Assembly: GCF_004378855.1 (NCBI RefSeq)
Contig: NZ_RYYL01000006.1
Coordinates: forward strand, 62,001 to 126,000
Source: Campylobacter sp. US33a
GTDB taxonomy: Bacteria; Campylobacterota; Campylobacteria; Campylobacterales; Campylobacteraceae
DNA length: 64,000 nucleotides
Direction of reading: 5' to 3'
Part shown: in pieces, positions 56,986-64,000 of the stretch
Layout of the letters: every line of letters begins with the position of its first letter
Numbering within the stretch: the first letter of the stretch is position 1
Notes under the pieces: generated by a model
The model's database searches: none
Told to the model about the DNA's origin: nothing
What the model saw: only the letters and a program-made list of their open reading frames with translations
Position numbers and translations under genes: made by a program

Positions 56986-58211
56986 CTAAGCCCTAATATC
57001 TATACTTTTTGGTGCAGAATTTAAAGAAAGGATTTTGTTAAATTCCCCTGTATCATCATCGCTAAATTTCATACCAAAAAGAATTTCTAGCTCATCGCTT
57101 GTACCAAATTTAGTTTCTAGTAGCTTTTTTAAAAGTTCATTCATTTTATTATCATCTTTGTAGGTTTCGCTTTTACTTTCTGCTTGTATAGGTTTAAATG
57201 GTTTTTCTTTGTCTTCTTCTGAAGTCTCTTGCGATGAAACAACTTCTTTTTGCTTTGCTATCTCGGCTTTATATACTTCTCCCATTTCATCACTTTTGGC
57301 TTTCATTTCTAGCCATTGTTTTTTAAATTCATCTATATCAGTTATTGTATTTCTAAGTTTGGTTATATATACACTATCTGCAAATACATCTCCTGTTATA
57401 CTCCATTCGATAGGATTTTGTTTTATAAAATCATTCAAATCTTCCACTTGGCTTTAGCTCATATTTTTATCATAGCCATTAAGTTTTTCAGCTATGGTTG
57501 TTTCACCCTCTATAAGAGGATTTTGCCCTGACATAACTGCAAAGAATGCCATTAAAACACCACCTTTGCTTATAGTGCCATTATCATTTTTATAAAATGA
57601 TGCTCCAATATTTATATGAGAGCTTGGATCAAATATATCGCTATTTTTTTAATATAATCAGCAGGAGCTTTTTCTTTCCAGCTTGGGAAACTTAGGGTTA
57701 ATTGCTTAGGATTTTGATAGATTTTTAAGTCATCTTCAAAACTTAAAGCATTTTCAAAATCTTTTTCGGAATAATAAACATTTGTTACTTGAAAACTTTT
57801 TTATCATAAGAAAATCCTAAAGGGATTTTACTTAAATCTTCAGTAGTAAAATTTCCACTCGGTTCATCAATAAGCTGTGAAAATACCCTATAAGCATTAC
57901 CTAAACTTTTGGCAATATCCATGCTAGTAAAAAATTTAGAGTTAGAAACCGTAATATAATCTACTAAATTTTCAGCACCTTTAGCATAAATTTTATAATC
58001 TTTTGGAATTCCCGCTGCTTCATTAAAATCACTTGTAAAAAAGCCATCTTTATCCACCTCATAACCTAAGATTTTATTTATTGCTTGTGATTTATCGCTT
58101 ACAAGATTTAAATTATTATTTATGATACTTAGATGATTTTGTATTTGAAGTATTATTGCTAAAAGTATTTGTGTAATTGTAGCTTGAATAAGAATTTATA
58201 CCATTAATCAT
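56986..58211 (-). pseudogene. Decayed paralogue B, EF-hand-like protein of unknown function
   Basis: A minus-strand gene of about 408 codons starting MINGINSYSSYNYTNTFSNN at 58211 with GGTGG before it. It shares with paralogue A the YEVDKDGFFTSDFN loop, MDIAKSLGNAYRVFSQLID, GETTI and the ending SIDIRA. Breaks are single-base shifts near the plus-strand runs T4 (58137-58140), A4 (57792-57795) and T7 (57644-57650), and an in-frame TAA at 57454-57456. Surviving pieces are 57785-58057 and 56986-57447. There is no signal peptide. A Ser/Asn/Thr-rich N-terminus and a possible FliA promoter suggest a flagellar-export type protein, but this is inference. Confidence 0.75.
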
Positions 58212-58219
58212 TTTGCCAC

Positions 58220-58242
58220 CTTGTAAAAATAGGATTTACAAG
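58220..58242 (-). promoter_or_regulatory. Inverted repeat just upstream of paralogue B
   Basis: CTTGTAAA and TTTACAAG, separated by 7 bases, form a perfect 8-bp inverted repeat in the presumed leader of paralogue B. It could be a hairpin or an operator. Confidence 0.45.
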
Positions 58243-58244
58243 AT

Positions 58245-58251
58245 AAATCGG
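58245..58251 (-). promoter_or_regulatory. Possible sigma-28 (FliA) -10 element for paralogue B
   Basis: On the minus strand CCGATTT lies about 35 bp before the ATG and resembles the CGATAT/CGATTT core of Campylobacter FliA promoters. The -35 part (TTTACGA, 14 bases upstream) is only a weak match, so this is tentative. Confidence 0.3.
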
Positions 58252-58344
58252 CAAAAATGATTTTTTCGTAAATTTTTTATCTTTTTTGTTTTAAATATTT
58301 AATTAAAGTGTGTAAAAATAAAATCCTTAATAAGTTTTTTGCGG

Positions 58345-58350
58345 TATAAT
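58345..58350 (+). promoter_or_regulatory. Putative -10 box for the MotA-like gene
   Basis: TATAAT in GCGGTATAATATT, 34 bp before the ATG at 58385. Confidence 0.6.
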
Positions 58351-58384
58351 ATTTTCTTTTATTTTTAAATTTTAAAGGTTGCTT

Positions 58385-59698
58385 ATGGCTACAAAATCCG
58401 ACAAAATGATAGAATTAGTCCTTCCAGAAGTTAAAGAAAGAAAAGGTTTTTTGGTTTATTTTAAAATCATTCTCGCACCATTTCTTGCGTATTTGTGTTT
58501 TGCATTAGCGTATTTTAACTTTATTTCATTAAGAATTGACTTGAATAGCTTTGCAATGATTAGTATTTTATTTTTCATTGCTTTAATTCTTGCTAAATAC
58601 AATGCTGAATACGATTCTAATATCTTTGAACAGCAAAAACTTGAATTTAAACAAAATTTAAAACAATATATCATTAAACATTTTTTAACTATAGGCAAAG
58701 AGACAAAAGCCAATGCTTCTTTTGATAATTTTGCCTATGATTTTGTGACCAATATCAGAAATGAGCAATTTACCAGTGTGGCAACTTCTATTTTTCCAAT
58801 GCTTGGTGTTTTAGGAACTTTTATAAGTCTTGCTATTTCAATGCCAAATTTTACCTCCAACGACATTGCAAATTTAGAAGGTGAAATTTCTTATCTTTTG
58901 ATAGGAGTTTCATCTGCTTTTTATATTTCAGCTTATGGTATATTTTTGGCACTTTGGTGGGTATTTTTTGAAAAATATGGTAAAAACAAAATTCAAAAAC
59001 TCATCAATCGTCAAAAAAATGCCACAAGCAATTTCTTTTGGACAAAAGAAGAATTGGAGCACCGCTATTTGTACGAAAGTCTAAAGCATTTTGATAAAAT
59101 TGGACTCATAGTCGAACAGGTAAGCAATCAAGACTTTTTTACGGAACTTGATCAAACCATTAATCGTAAATTTGAACTTTTCCAAGATATGTTTAGCGTT
59201 GAAGAAAAAGCGATTAGAATTAGCAACGAGCATATCAAACAAACTATGAATGATTTACACAAAAGCCAAAAAGAGCAAAAAGACATAGGTAAACTTTATT
59301 CTGAAATTTTAAATGCTGTTGGTATTTTTAACCAAAATCTCAAAGATGTAAATCTTAGAATGTCTGAGCAATACAATCGCTTGCTTGATATAAGTTCTGA
59401 AAAAACTCACCATTTGGATAAAACTTTAAGTTCATTAGATGAAAAAATAGAACTTTTTCAAAGAAATTTCGAGTATTATCAAAAATCTATGCTTGAAAAT
59501 CAAGAGAAAATATTCAATGGCTTTAAAACAAGCTTATTGGAAGGTATGAAAGAATTTAGAGAGATTTATGAAGAAGAAAAAAGTCTCGACAGTAATTTAG
59601 AAATCATGTCTCAATTAAAAAATGAAATTACTGAATTAAATAGCGAAGCAAGCGAAATGATAAGCAAACTCGAAGAAAGCACAAATAATGCAAAATAA
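58385..59698 (+). CDS. MotA/TolQ/ExbB-type membrane protein with long coiled-coil tail
   Basis: A 437-residue protein. Two helices near the N-terminus (about 25-70) are followed by a MotA/ExbB proton-channel-like core with SIFPMLGVLGTFISLAI (about 133-150) and LIGVSSAFYISAYGIFLALW (about 172-192). Residues about 215-437 form a long, charged, helical tail with repeated E, K, Q and L, likely coiled coil in the cytoplasm. That plan resembles ZorA of Zorya defence systems and stator-like orphan proteins. It overlaps the OmpA-like partner by 11 bp. The ATG at 58385 with AAAGG before it is preferred over a TTG two codons upstream. Function unknown. Confidence 0.82.
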   Translation: MATKSDKMIELVLPEVKERKGFLVYFKIILAPFLAYLCFALAYFNFISLRIDLNSFAMISILFFIALILAKYNAEYDSNIFEQQKLEFKQNLKQYIIKHFLTIGKETKANASFDNFAYDFVTNIRNEQFTSVATSIFPMLGVLGTFISLAISMPNFTSNDIANLEGEISYLLIGVSSAFYISAYGIFLALWWVFFEKYGKNKIQKLINRQKNATSNFFWTKEELEHRYLYESLKHFDKIGLIVEQVSNQDFFTELDQTINRKFELFQDMFSVEEKAIRISNEHIKQTMNDLHKSQKEQKDIGKLYSEILNAVGIFNQNLKDVNLRMSEQYNRLLDISSEKTHHLDKTLSSLDEKIELFQRNFEYYQKSMLENQEKIFNGFKTSLLEGMKEFREIYEEEKSLDSNLEIMSQLKNEITELNSEASEMISKLEESTNNAK

Positions 59699-60551
59699 AG
59701 AAAATAATTTTTGGATACTTTATGCTAATTTAATGGGTGCTTTATTTTTTATTTTTATTTTAATCATTGCGGCCATAGTTATCAAATATGCCTTAACCAA
59801 AGACAAATTAGAAGGCACCAAAAACGCTCTTAGTCAACAAGAACAAACCTTAGAGCAAAAAAAACAAGATTTTGAAAAACAAAAACAAATCATCTACACC
59901 CTTGCAAAACGATTAGCTGATGTAAATTCAAGTTATGAAAAACTCAATGTAAAAGATCAAGATTTATTGATATTGGTTGGTTTATTGGAAAAAAGGGAAG
60001 AGGAATACGAAAAGTTAAAGGAAAAATTTACAGAATTCAGACAAAGGCTTAATAATGTAAATTATTCTAAACAAGAATTAAGCGCCGAGCTTAAAAAAAA
60101 TCCGAATTTAAATCTCATCATTAACGAAGAGGCGAATATTATTTTAGATTCTGATATTTTGTTTAACACAGATTCTTATATTTTAAAATCAGAAATCAAA
60201 GAAAATTTAAGAAAGCAATTAACTCTTTATTTTGATAGCGTTTTAAATAATAAAATTTTTGCCCCAAAAATCGAAAATATTATCATAGAATCTCACACCA
60301 ATAGTGATGGTTCTTATATGTATAATCTTGACTTGTCTCAAAAAAGAGCTCACGAGCTTTTAAATTTTATACTTTCTTTTTATAAAGATACAAGGCTTCA
60401 AAAATTACTCATAGCCACTGGAAAATCATACTCTGAACCTATTTTTAAAAATGGTAAAGAAGATAAAATTTCCAGCCGTAGAATGGAAATTAAAATTCAA
60501 ATTTCAAATAAAGCTATAGTGCAAGATATTGAAAAACTTATTTTTAACTAA
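59688..60551 (+). CDS. MotB/OmpA-like partner protein
   Basis: A 287-residue protein with one N-terminal helix (about 8-33), a coiled segment (about 40-125) and a C-terminal OmpA-like domain (about 145-285) ending in SSRRMEIKIQI. The helix reads ILYANLMGALFFIFILII. At the place where MotB-type proteins have the proton-carrying Asp (YAD), this has Asn14. In the OmpA-like part, ESHTNSDGSYMYNLDLSQKRA has Asn205 where peptidoglycan-binding members have Asp (HTD), while Arg220 is kept. It forms an operon with the MotA-like gene and overlaps the PLP-enzyme gene by 23 bp. Confidence 0.82.
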   Translation: MQNKENNFWILYANLMGALFFIFILIIAAIVIKYALTKDKLEGTKNALSQQEQTLEQKKQDFEKQKQIIYTLAKRLADVNSSYEKLNVKDQDLLILVGLLEKREEEYEKLKEKFTEFRQRLNNVNYSKQELSAELKKNPNLNLIINEEANIILDSDILFNTDSYILKSEIKENLRKQLTLYFDSVLNNKIFAPKIENIIIESHTNSDGSYMYNLDLSQKRAHELLNFILSFYKDTRLQKLLIATGKSYSEPIFKNGKEDKISSRRMEIKIQISNKAIVQDIEKLIFN

Positions 60552-61401
60552 AAGTCCTATTCAAAAAATTACCTTCAAGGGCTTTGAATTTTATATCAAA
60601 AGAGATGATTTATTAGGACAAATTAATGGCAACAAAGCTAGAAAACTAGCTTTTTATCTTCATCAAAATTATCCCAAAAATCAACGCTTTATAAGTTTTG
60701 GGGGACTTCAAAGCAATGCTTTGGAAGCTCTAAGTATTTTTACAAAGCTTAAAGGCTACAAGCTTATTTATTTTTGCGAAAAAATACCCCAATTTTTAAA
60801 GCAAAACCCTTGCGGAAACTATGCTTTAGCTTTAAACAATGGCGTTGTTTTTAAAGAAAATTTACAAGCAAAAAATTTAAAAGAATTTGCCCTAAGTTTT
60901 TGTAAAGAAAATGATGTTTTCATTGAACAAGGCGTGGCAAATTTAAATGCGGAATTTGGCTTAAAAGAACTTGCAAAGGAACTTGAAATTCAAAGCAAAA
61001 AACTTCAAATTGATTTTGATATTTTCTTACCTTCTGGCACAGGAACTTCAGCAGCATTTTTGGCAAAAAATTCAAATTTTGACATTTATACTTGTGCTTG
61101 TGTGGGAGATAGCGAGTATTTAAAAAAACAAATTTTAAATATTTTGCCTAATTTTGATTTTAAAAATTTACATATTTTAAACAGTGTAAAAAAATACTAT
61201 TTTGCAAAGCCCTATCTTGAATTTTATGAGCTTTACAAACAAATCAAAATAGAATGCAATATAGAATTTGACCTGCTTTATGATATGCTAGGTTTAAATA
61301 TAGCTTTAAACCATAACTTCTCAAAACCCCTTTTATACATACATCAAGGCGGCATAAATGGTAATACTTCTATGTTCGAACGCTATAAAAGATTGTTTTG
61401 A
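60529..61401 (+). CDS. PLP-dependent ACC deaminase / D-cysteine desulfhydrase family protein
   Basis: A 290-residue protein of fold-type II PLP enzymes. The Lys that would hold PLP is in GQINGNKARKLAFYL and the substrate loop is FISFGGLQSNALEAL; a phosphate-binding loop is seen in FLPSGTGTSAAFLAKNS. Family members act on 1-aminocyclopropane-1-carboxylate or D-cysteine; the substrate here is not known. The start is a TTG inside the end of the OmpA-like gene (23-bp overlap), so the three genes form one operon. Confidence 0.82.
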   Translation: MKNLFLTKSPIQKITFKGFEFYIKRDDLLGQINGNKARKLAFYLHQNYPKNQRFISFGGLQSNALEALSIFTKLKGYKLIYFCEKIPQFLKQNPCGNYALALNNGVVFKENLQAKNLKEFALSFCKENDVFIEQGVANLNAEFGLKELAKELEIQSKKLQIDFDIFLPSGTGTSAAFLAKNSNFDIYTCACVGDSEYLKKQILNILPNFDFKNLHILNSVKKYYFAKPYLEFYELYKQIKIECNIEFDLLYDMLGLNIALNHNFSKPLLYIHQGGINGNTSMFERYKRLF

Positions 61402-61716
61402 TGTTTTGCTACACTCAACATGACGAGATACTTTGTCATACTAAGGGAGTAAATTCGTCATCCTGAGGGAATGAAATGACTGAAGGATCTCTATGATGAA
61501 AAACCATAAGTGGTTTAACGGTTTAATGATAAAAAATAGAGTTTTTGATTTTTTAGAGTTTACAAATTTTTTAAGTCCTTTTTAAATATAAGTAAGCTCT
61601 AAAAAGTTATAAAGCTTTGTTGATTTGAATTCTTTTTTATAAAATGGAACGAAACTGTGAAAGCAAGGGTTTATTTTAGGCTCTTGCTGGCTATTATCAA
61701 ATTTAAAAACCTTCAT
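61402..61716. other. 315-bp intergenic region with REP-like repeats
   Basis: No credible gene is present between the PLP enzyme and hemW. The left part holds the repeat-like segment listed separately. The rest (about 61500-61716) is A+T-rich; the longest frame, from the ATG at 61644, stops after eleven codons. Nothing else is recognised. Confidence 0.6.
61421..61492. repeat. REP-like palindromic repeat unit(s)
   Basis: Two related motifs stand side by side: TGACGAGATACTTTGTCA (61421-61438) and a unit from 61456 containing CGTCATCCTGAGGG, then ATGAC and TGAAGGATCTC. GTCAT pairs with ATGAC and ATCCT with AGGAT, so each could fold. Similar TCATCCTGAGGG...GAAGGATCT sequences recur in many bacterial genomes as dispersed elements. 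Confidence 0.55.
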
Positions 61717-62784
61717 TTATAAAGCAAGATAAAGGGCAATTTCATCAGCAAGTAAAAAATTTAAATTATAAAATCTTGCATTTTCAAATTTCAACTTTTT
61801 GTCTTTTAGTAAAATTTGTGCTTTTTCTTTTTGTGAAATTTGCAAACTTTTTTCATCAATACCTACTATGCTTCTTAAACCTAAAAACAAATGCTCTAAA
61901 TTTAAATCCTTTTCACTCAAATACTCAAGCTCTCTAAAACAAGGATTTTCTATATAGGACTTTAAATTTTTAGCCGTATAAAAACGCTTGTTTTCATAAA
62001 AACCAACCCCACTCAAACCACAACCTATATAATTTTTACCTTGCCAATAAGCAAGATTGTGCTTACAAATATAGTTTTCATTTTTAGCAAAATTGCTAAT
62101 TTCGTATTGTAAAAAGCCAAGTTCTTTGATTTTTTCTATAAAAAATTTCATCAAATGCGGTGCATTTTTTTTAAAATGCTCTTTTTTTGCAAAAGCCGTT
62201 TTTGGCTCTATAGTAAGATTATAAGCGCTTAGATGGGTGATTAGGGGTTTGATTTTTTCTAAATTTAAAAGCTCAAATTCAAGCATTTTTTTATCATCTA
62301 ATTTTGTATCATAAATCAGATCTAAATTTACATTTTTAAATCCTGCTTTATTGGCATTTTTTAAGGCTTTAAAAATTTCTTTTTGACTATGAATGCGCCC
62401 TAGAAATTGCAATTTTTTTTCGCTAAAACTTTGTGCGCCAAAAGAGATGCGATTGACTCCAAAATTTTTTATCTCTTTAAGCCAAGTAAAGTCGGCAGAA
62501 TTTGGATTTGCCTCGATAGAAATTTCAGCATTTTTTGCTAAAAATGGTTGCAAAAATTCAAAAATATTCTCATAGGCCTTTGCCTCGATCATACTTGGAG
62601 TTCCACCGCCTATAAAAACAGTATTGATGCTAGATTTATTTATATTAAAATTTGAAATTTGAAGGATAAGATCTTCTTTTAAAGCCTTAAAATAAGCATT
62701 TTGAAAATCTTTAAGCCTTAAACTCGTAAAAGAACAATAATGACATTTGCTTTCGCAAAAAGGAATGTGAATGTATAAATGCAT
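61717..62784 (-). CDS. hemW: HemW-like radical SAM protein (coproporphyrinogen III oxidase family)
   Basis: A 355-residue radical-SAM enzyme. The 4Fe-4S site is HIPFCESKCHYCSF; Phe after the last Cys is the HemW form, where HemN has a further Cys. TVFIGGGTPSMIEA and RISFGAQSFSEKKLQFLGR follow. HemW is a haem chaperone rather than the decarboxylase. It is divergent from nudH. Confidence 0.88.
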   Translation of the reverse strand: MHLYIHIPFCESKCHYCSFTSLRLKDFQNAYFKALKEDLILQISNFNINKSSINTVFIGGGTPSMIEAKAYENIFEFLQPFLAKNAEISIEANPNSADFTWLKEIKNFGVNRISFGAQSFSEKKLQFLGRIHSQKEIFKALKNANKAGFKNVNLDLIYDTKLDDKKMLEFELLNLEKIKPLITHLSAYNLTIEPKTAFAKKEHFKKNAPHLMKFFIEKIKELGFLQYEISNFAKNENYICKHNLAYWQGKNYIGCGLSGVGFYENKRFYTAKNLKSYIENPCFRELEYLSEKDLNLEHLFLGLRSIVGIDEKSLQISQKEKAQILLKDKKLKFENARFYNLNFLLADEIALYLAL

Positions 62785-62875
62785 AAAAACCTTAAAATTT
62801 TTAATTTATTTTAATCAAAAATTGATTGAAAATAAGTTAAAATAGGGGGATTTTTGCAAATTTTTAGGAATTAAG

Positions 62876-63346
62876 GTGGAACAAGAAAAAAAATATAGAC
62901 TTAATGTCGCAGCGATAATTCTTTCAAGTGCTTATCCTTTTGAATGTAAAGTTTTAGTCGCAAAAAGAAATGATATGGATAATGTTTGGCAATTTCCTCA
63001 AGGGGGTATTGATAAAGGCGAAAGTCCAAGAAGTGCGCTATTACGAGAATTACAAGAAGAAATTGGTACTAATGAAGTGGAAATAATAGCAGAATATCCA
63101 AAATGGTTGCAATATGATTTTCCAAGCAAGGTTGCTAAAAAAATGTATCCTTATGATGGGCAAAGTCAAAAGTATTTTTTAGTGCGCTTAAAGCCAAAGG
63201 CAAAAATTGATCTAAATACTAAGCATCCTGAATTTGATGCTTATGATTTTGTTAATATAAAGCAAGTTTTTGAAATGATTAATCATTTCAAAAGACCTCT
63301 TTATGTCAAAGTGATTAAATATTTTGAAGAGAAAGGTTATATTTAA
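62876..63346 (+). CDS. nudH: RNA pyrophosphohydrolase / dinucleoside polyphosphate hydrolase (Nudix)
   Basis: A 156-residue Nudix hydrolase of the RppH type. The Nudix box reads GGIDKGES through RELQEEIGT, preceded by [28 protein letters not shown] is characteristic of RppH. It removes pyrophosphate from 5' ends of mRNA or hydrolyses diadenosine polyphosphates. The start is a GTG with AAGG before it. The stop overlaps the lysC start as TAATG. Confidence 0.92.
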   Translation: MEQEKKYRLNVAAIILSSAYPFECKVLVAKRNDMDNVWQFPQGGIDKGESPRSALLRELQEEIGTNEVEIIAEYPKWLQYDFPSKVAKKMYPYDGQSQKYFLVRLKPKAKIDLNTKHPEFDAYDFVNIKQVFEMINHFKRPLYVKVIKYFEEKGYI

Positions 63347-64000
63347 TGCTTATAGTTCAAAAATATGGTGGCACAAGCGTTGGCGATTTAGAACGCATTG
63401 AAGCAGTAGCACAAAGAGTAATTAAAAATAAAAAAGAAGGACATCGGCTTGTAGTTGTAGTTTCTGCAATGAGCGGTGTGACAAATCAGCTTATTGAATA
63501 CGCTGAATTTTTTAGTAAACAACCCAACGGTAGGGATATGGATGTACTTTTAAGCAGCGGTGAAAGAGTGACTTCTGCACTTTTAGCCATTGCTTTAAAT
63601 GAAAAAGGCTTTCCTGCAATTTCCTTTTCTGGAAGAAATGCAGGTATTATCACAGATAGCATTCATACTAAGGCTAGAATTCAAAGCATTGATACTAAGG
63701 CGATTTTAGAGCAATTAGAGCAAGATAAGATCGTCGTTGTAGCAGGTTTTCAAGGTATTGATGAGAAAGGCAATGTTACGACTTTAGGGCGTGGCGGAAG
63801 TGATTTAAGTGCCGTGGCTTTAGCTGGGGCTTTAAAGGCTGATTTATGTGAAATTTATACCGATGTGGATGGAGTTTATACCACAGATCCAAGAATTGAG
63901 CCAAAAGCAAAAAAACTAGATAAAATTTCTTATGAAGAAATGCTTGAACTTGCAAGTTTAGGGGCTAAAGTTTTACAAAATCGCTCTGTGGAGCTTGCAA
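63346..64000 (+). CDS. lysC: Aspartate kinase, N-terminal part (runs off the window)
   Basis: The first 218 codons of aspartokinase, beginning [73 protein letters not shown] and [14 protein letters not shown] are the kinase-domain motifs. The regulatory ACT domains lie beyond the window. It catalyses the first step of lysine, threonine and methionine synthesis. It is coupled to nudH by a 1-base overlap. Confidence 0.95.
   Translation, partial: MLIVQKYGGTSVGDLERIEAVAQRVIKNKKEGHRLVVVVSAMSGVTNQLIEYAEFFSKQPNGRDMDVLLSSGERVTSALLAIALNEKGFPAISFSGRNAGIITDSIHTKARIQSIDTKAILEQLEQDKIVVVAGFQGIDEKGNVTTLGRGGSDLSAVALAGALKADLCEIYTDVDGVYTTDPRIEPKAKKLDKISYEEMLELASLGAKVLQNRSVELA

Noticed and set aside
56289-57531. 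Plus-strand frames over the decayed paralogue region
   Set aside because: The minus strand carries shared motifs between two paralogues; the plus frames share nothing with each other and lack ribosome sites.
55949-58211. Phase-variable genes rather than pseudogenes
   Set aside because: Campylobacter phase variation normally uses G tracts of eight or more. Here the shifts are at several short A/T/C runs plus a nonsense codon, so one slip could not restore the frame.
58385-61401. Complete Zorya defence system
   Set aside because: Only a ZorA/ZorB-like pair is present. The next gene is a PLP enzyme, and no nuclease or helicase effector is nearby.

Overview
The window reads as a chromosomal segment of a Campylobacter from the C. 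jejuni-related group. It is strongly A+T-rich and genes are packed with 1-14 bp overlaps (ATGA, TAATG). Signature genes include petABC, peb4-fba, cjaA, an NssR-like regulator, pgeF-ribE and the MotA/OmpA-like pair. Local gene blocks match C. jejuni as I remember it, but they are joined in a different order and many proteins look clearly diverged. I infer a related species rather than C. jejuni itself. I see no rRNA, tRNA, CRISPR array, insertion sequence or prophage.

Layout. 1-3.7 kb: end of thiH, a ThiE/TenI-like protein, an AraC-family regulator, a periplasmic beta-propeller and an MFS transporter. 3.7-7.7 kb: aminopeptidase P, an unusual repeat-rich orphan, and ribE-pgeF with a small gene. 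7.8-14 kb: mnmG, an ArsB-like transporter and the bc1 complex (petABC). 14-21.4 kb: rpsB-tsf behind a structured leader, a LolD-like ATPase, fliR, a very acidic protein with a receiver-like head, gmk, tatA and argS. 21.4-25.8 kb: zinc-ribbon protein, split ThrE-type exporter, DedA, cyclophilin, YebC and an SMR pair. 25.8-32.5 kb (minus): a nitrilase-fold protein lacking catalytic residues, xseB, guaB, gatA, a 36-residue membrane protein and ileS. 32.5-43.5 kb: CinA-like protein, tpx, fliP, glmU-coaBC-uppS-peptidase-LptFG-truA, queA-tatC-tatB. 43.5-51.5 kb: TRIC-like channel, Crp/Fnr regulator, an amino-acid ABC transporter directly followed by cjaA, pepD, a nuclease, a small lipoprotein, a hot-dog protein and cmoB. 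51.7-55.7 kb: gltS, nth, peb4, fba. 55.9-58.2 kb: two tandem decayed paralogues. 58.4-61.4 kb: a MotA-like/OmpA-like pair and a PLP enzyme. 61.4-64 kb: REP-like repeats, hemW, nudH and the start of lysC.

Functional links. The Rieske protein PetA carries a twin-arginine signal, and TatA, TatB and TatC are all encoded here. FliP and FliR are both flagellar export-gate subunits. The ABC genes and CjaA probably form one complete cysteine or amino-acid uptake system.

The most interesting signals are: (1) the stator-like pair at 58.4-60.5 kb, with a long coiled tail and Asn at two positions where the families normally have Asp; (2) the two decayed EF-hand-like paralogues, whose indels sit mostly in homopolymers; (3) the rpsB leader with an exact loop/downstream complementarity; (4) the nitrilase-fold pseudoenzyme; (5) the acidic receiver-like protein.
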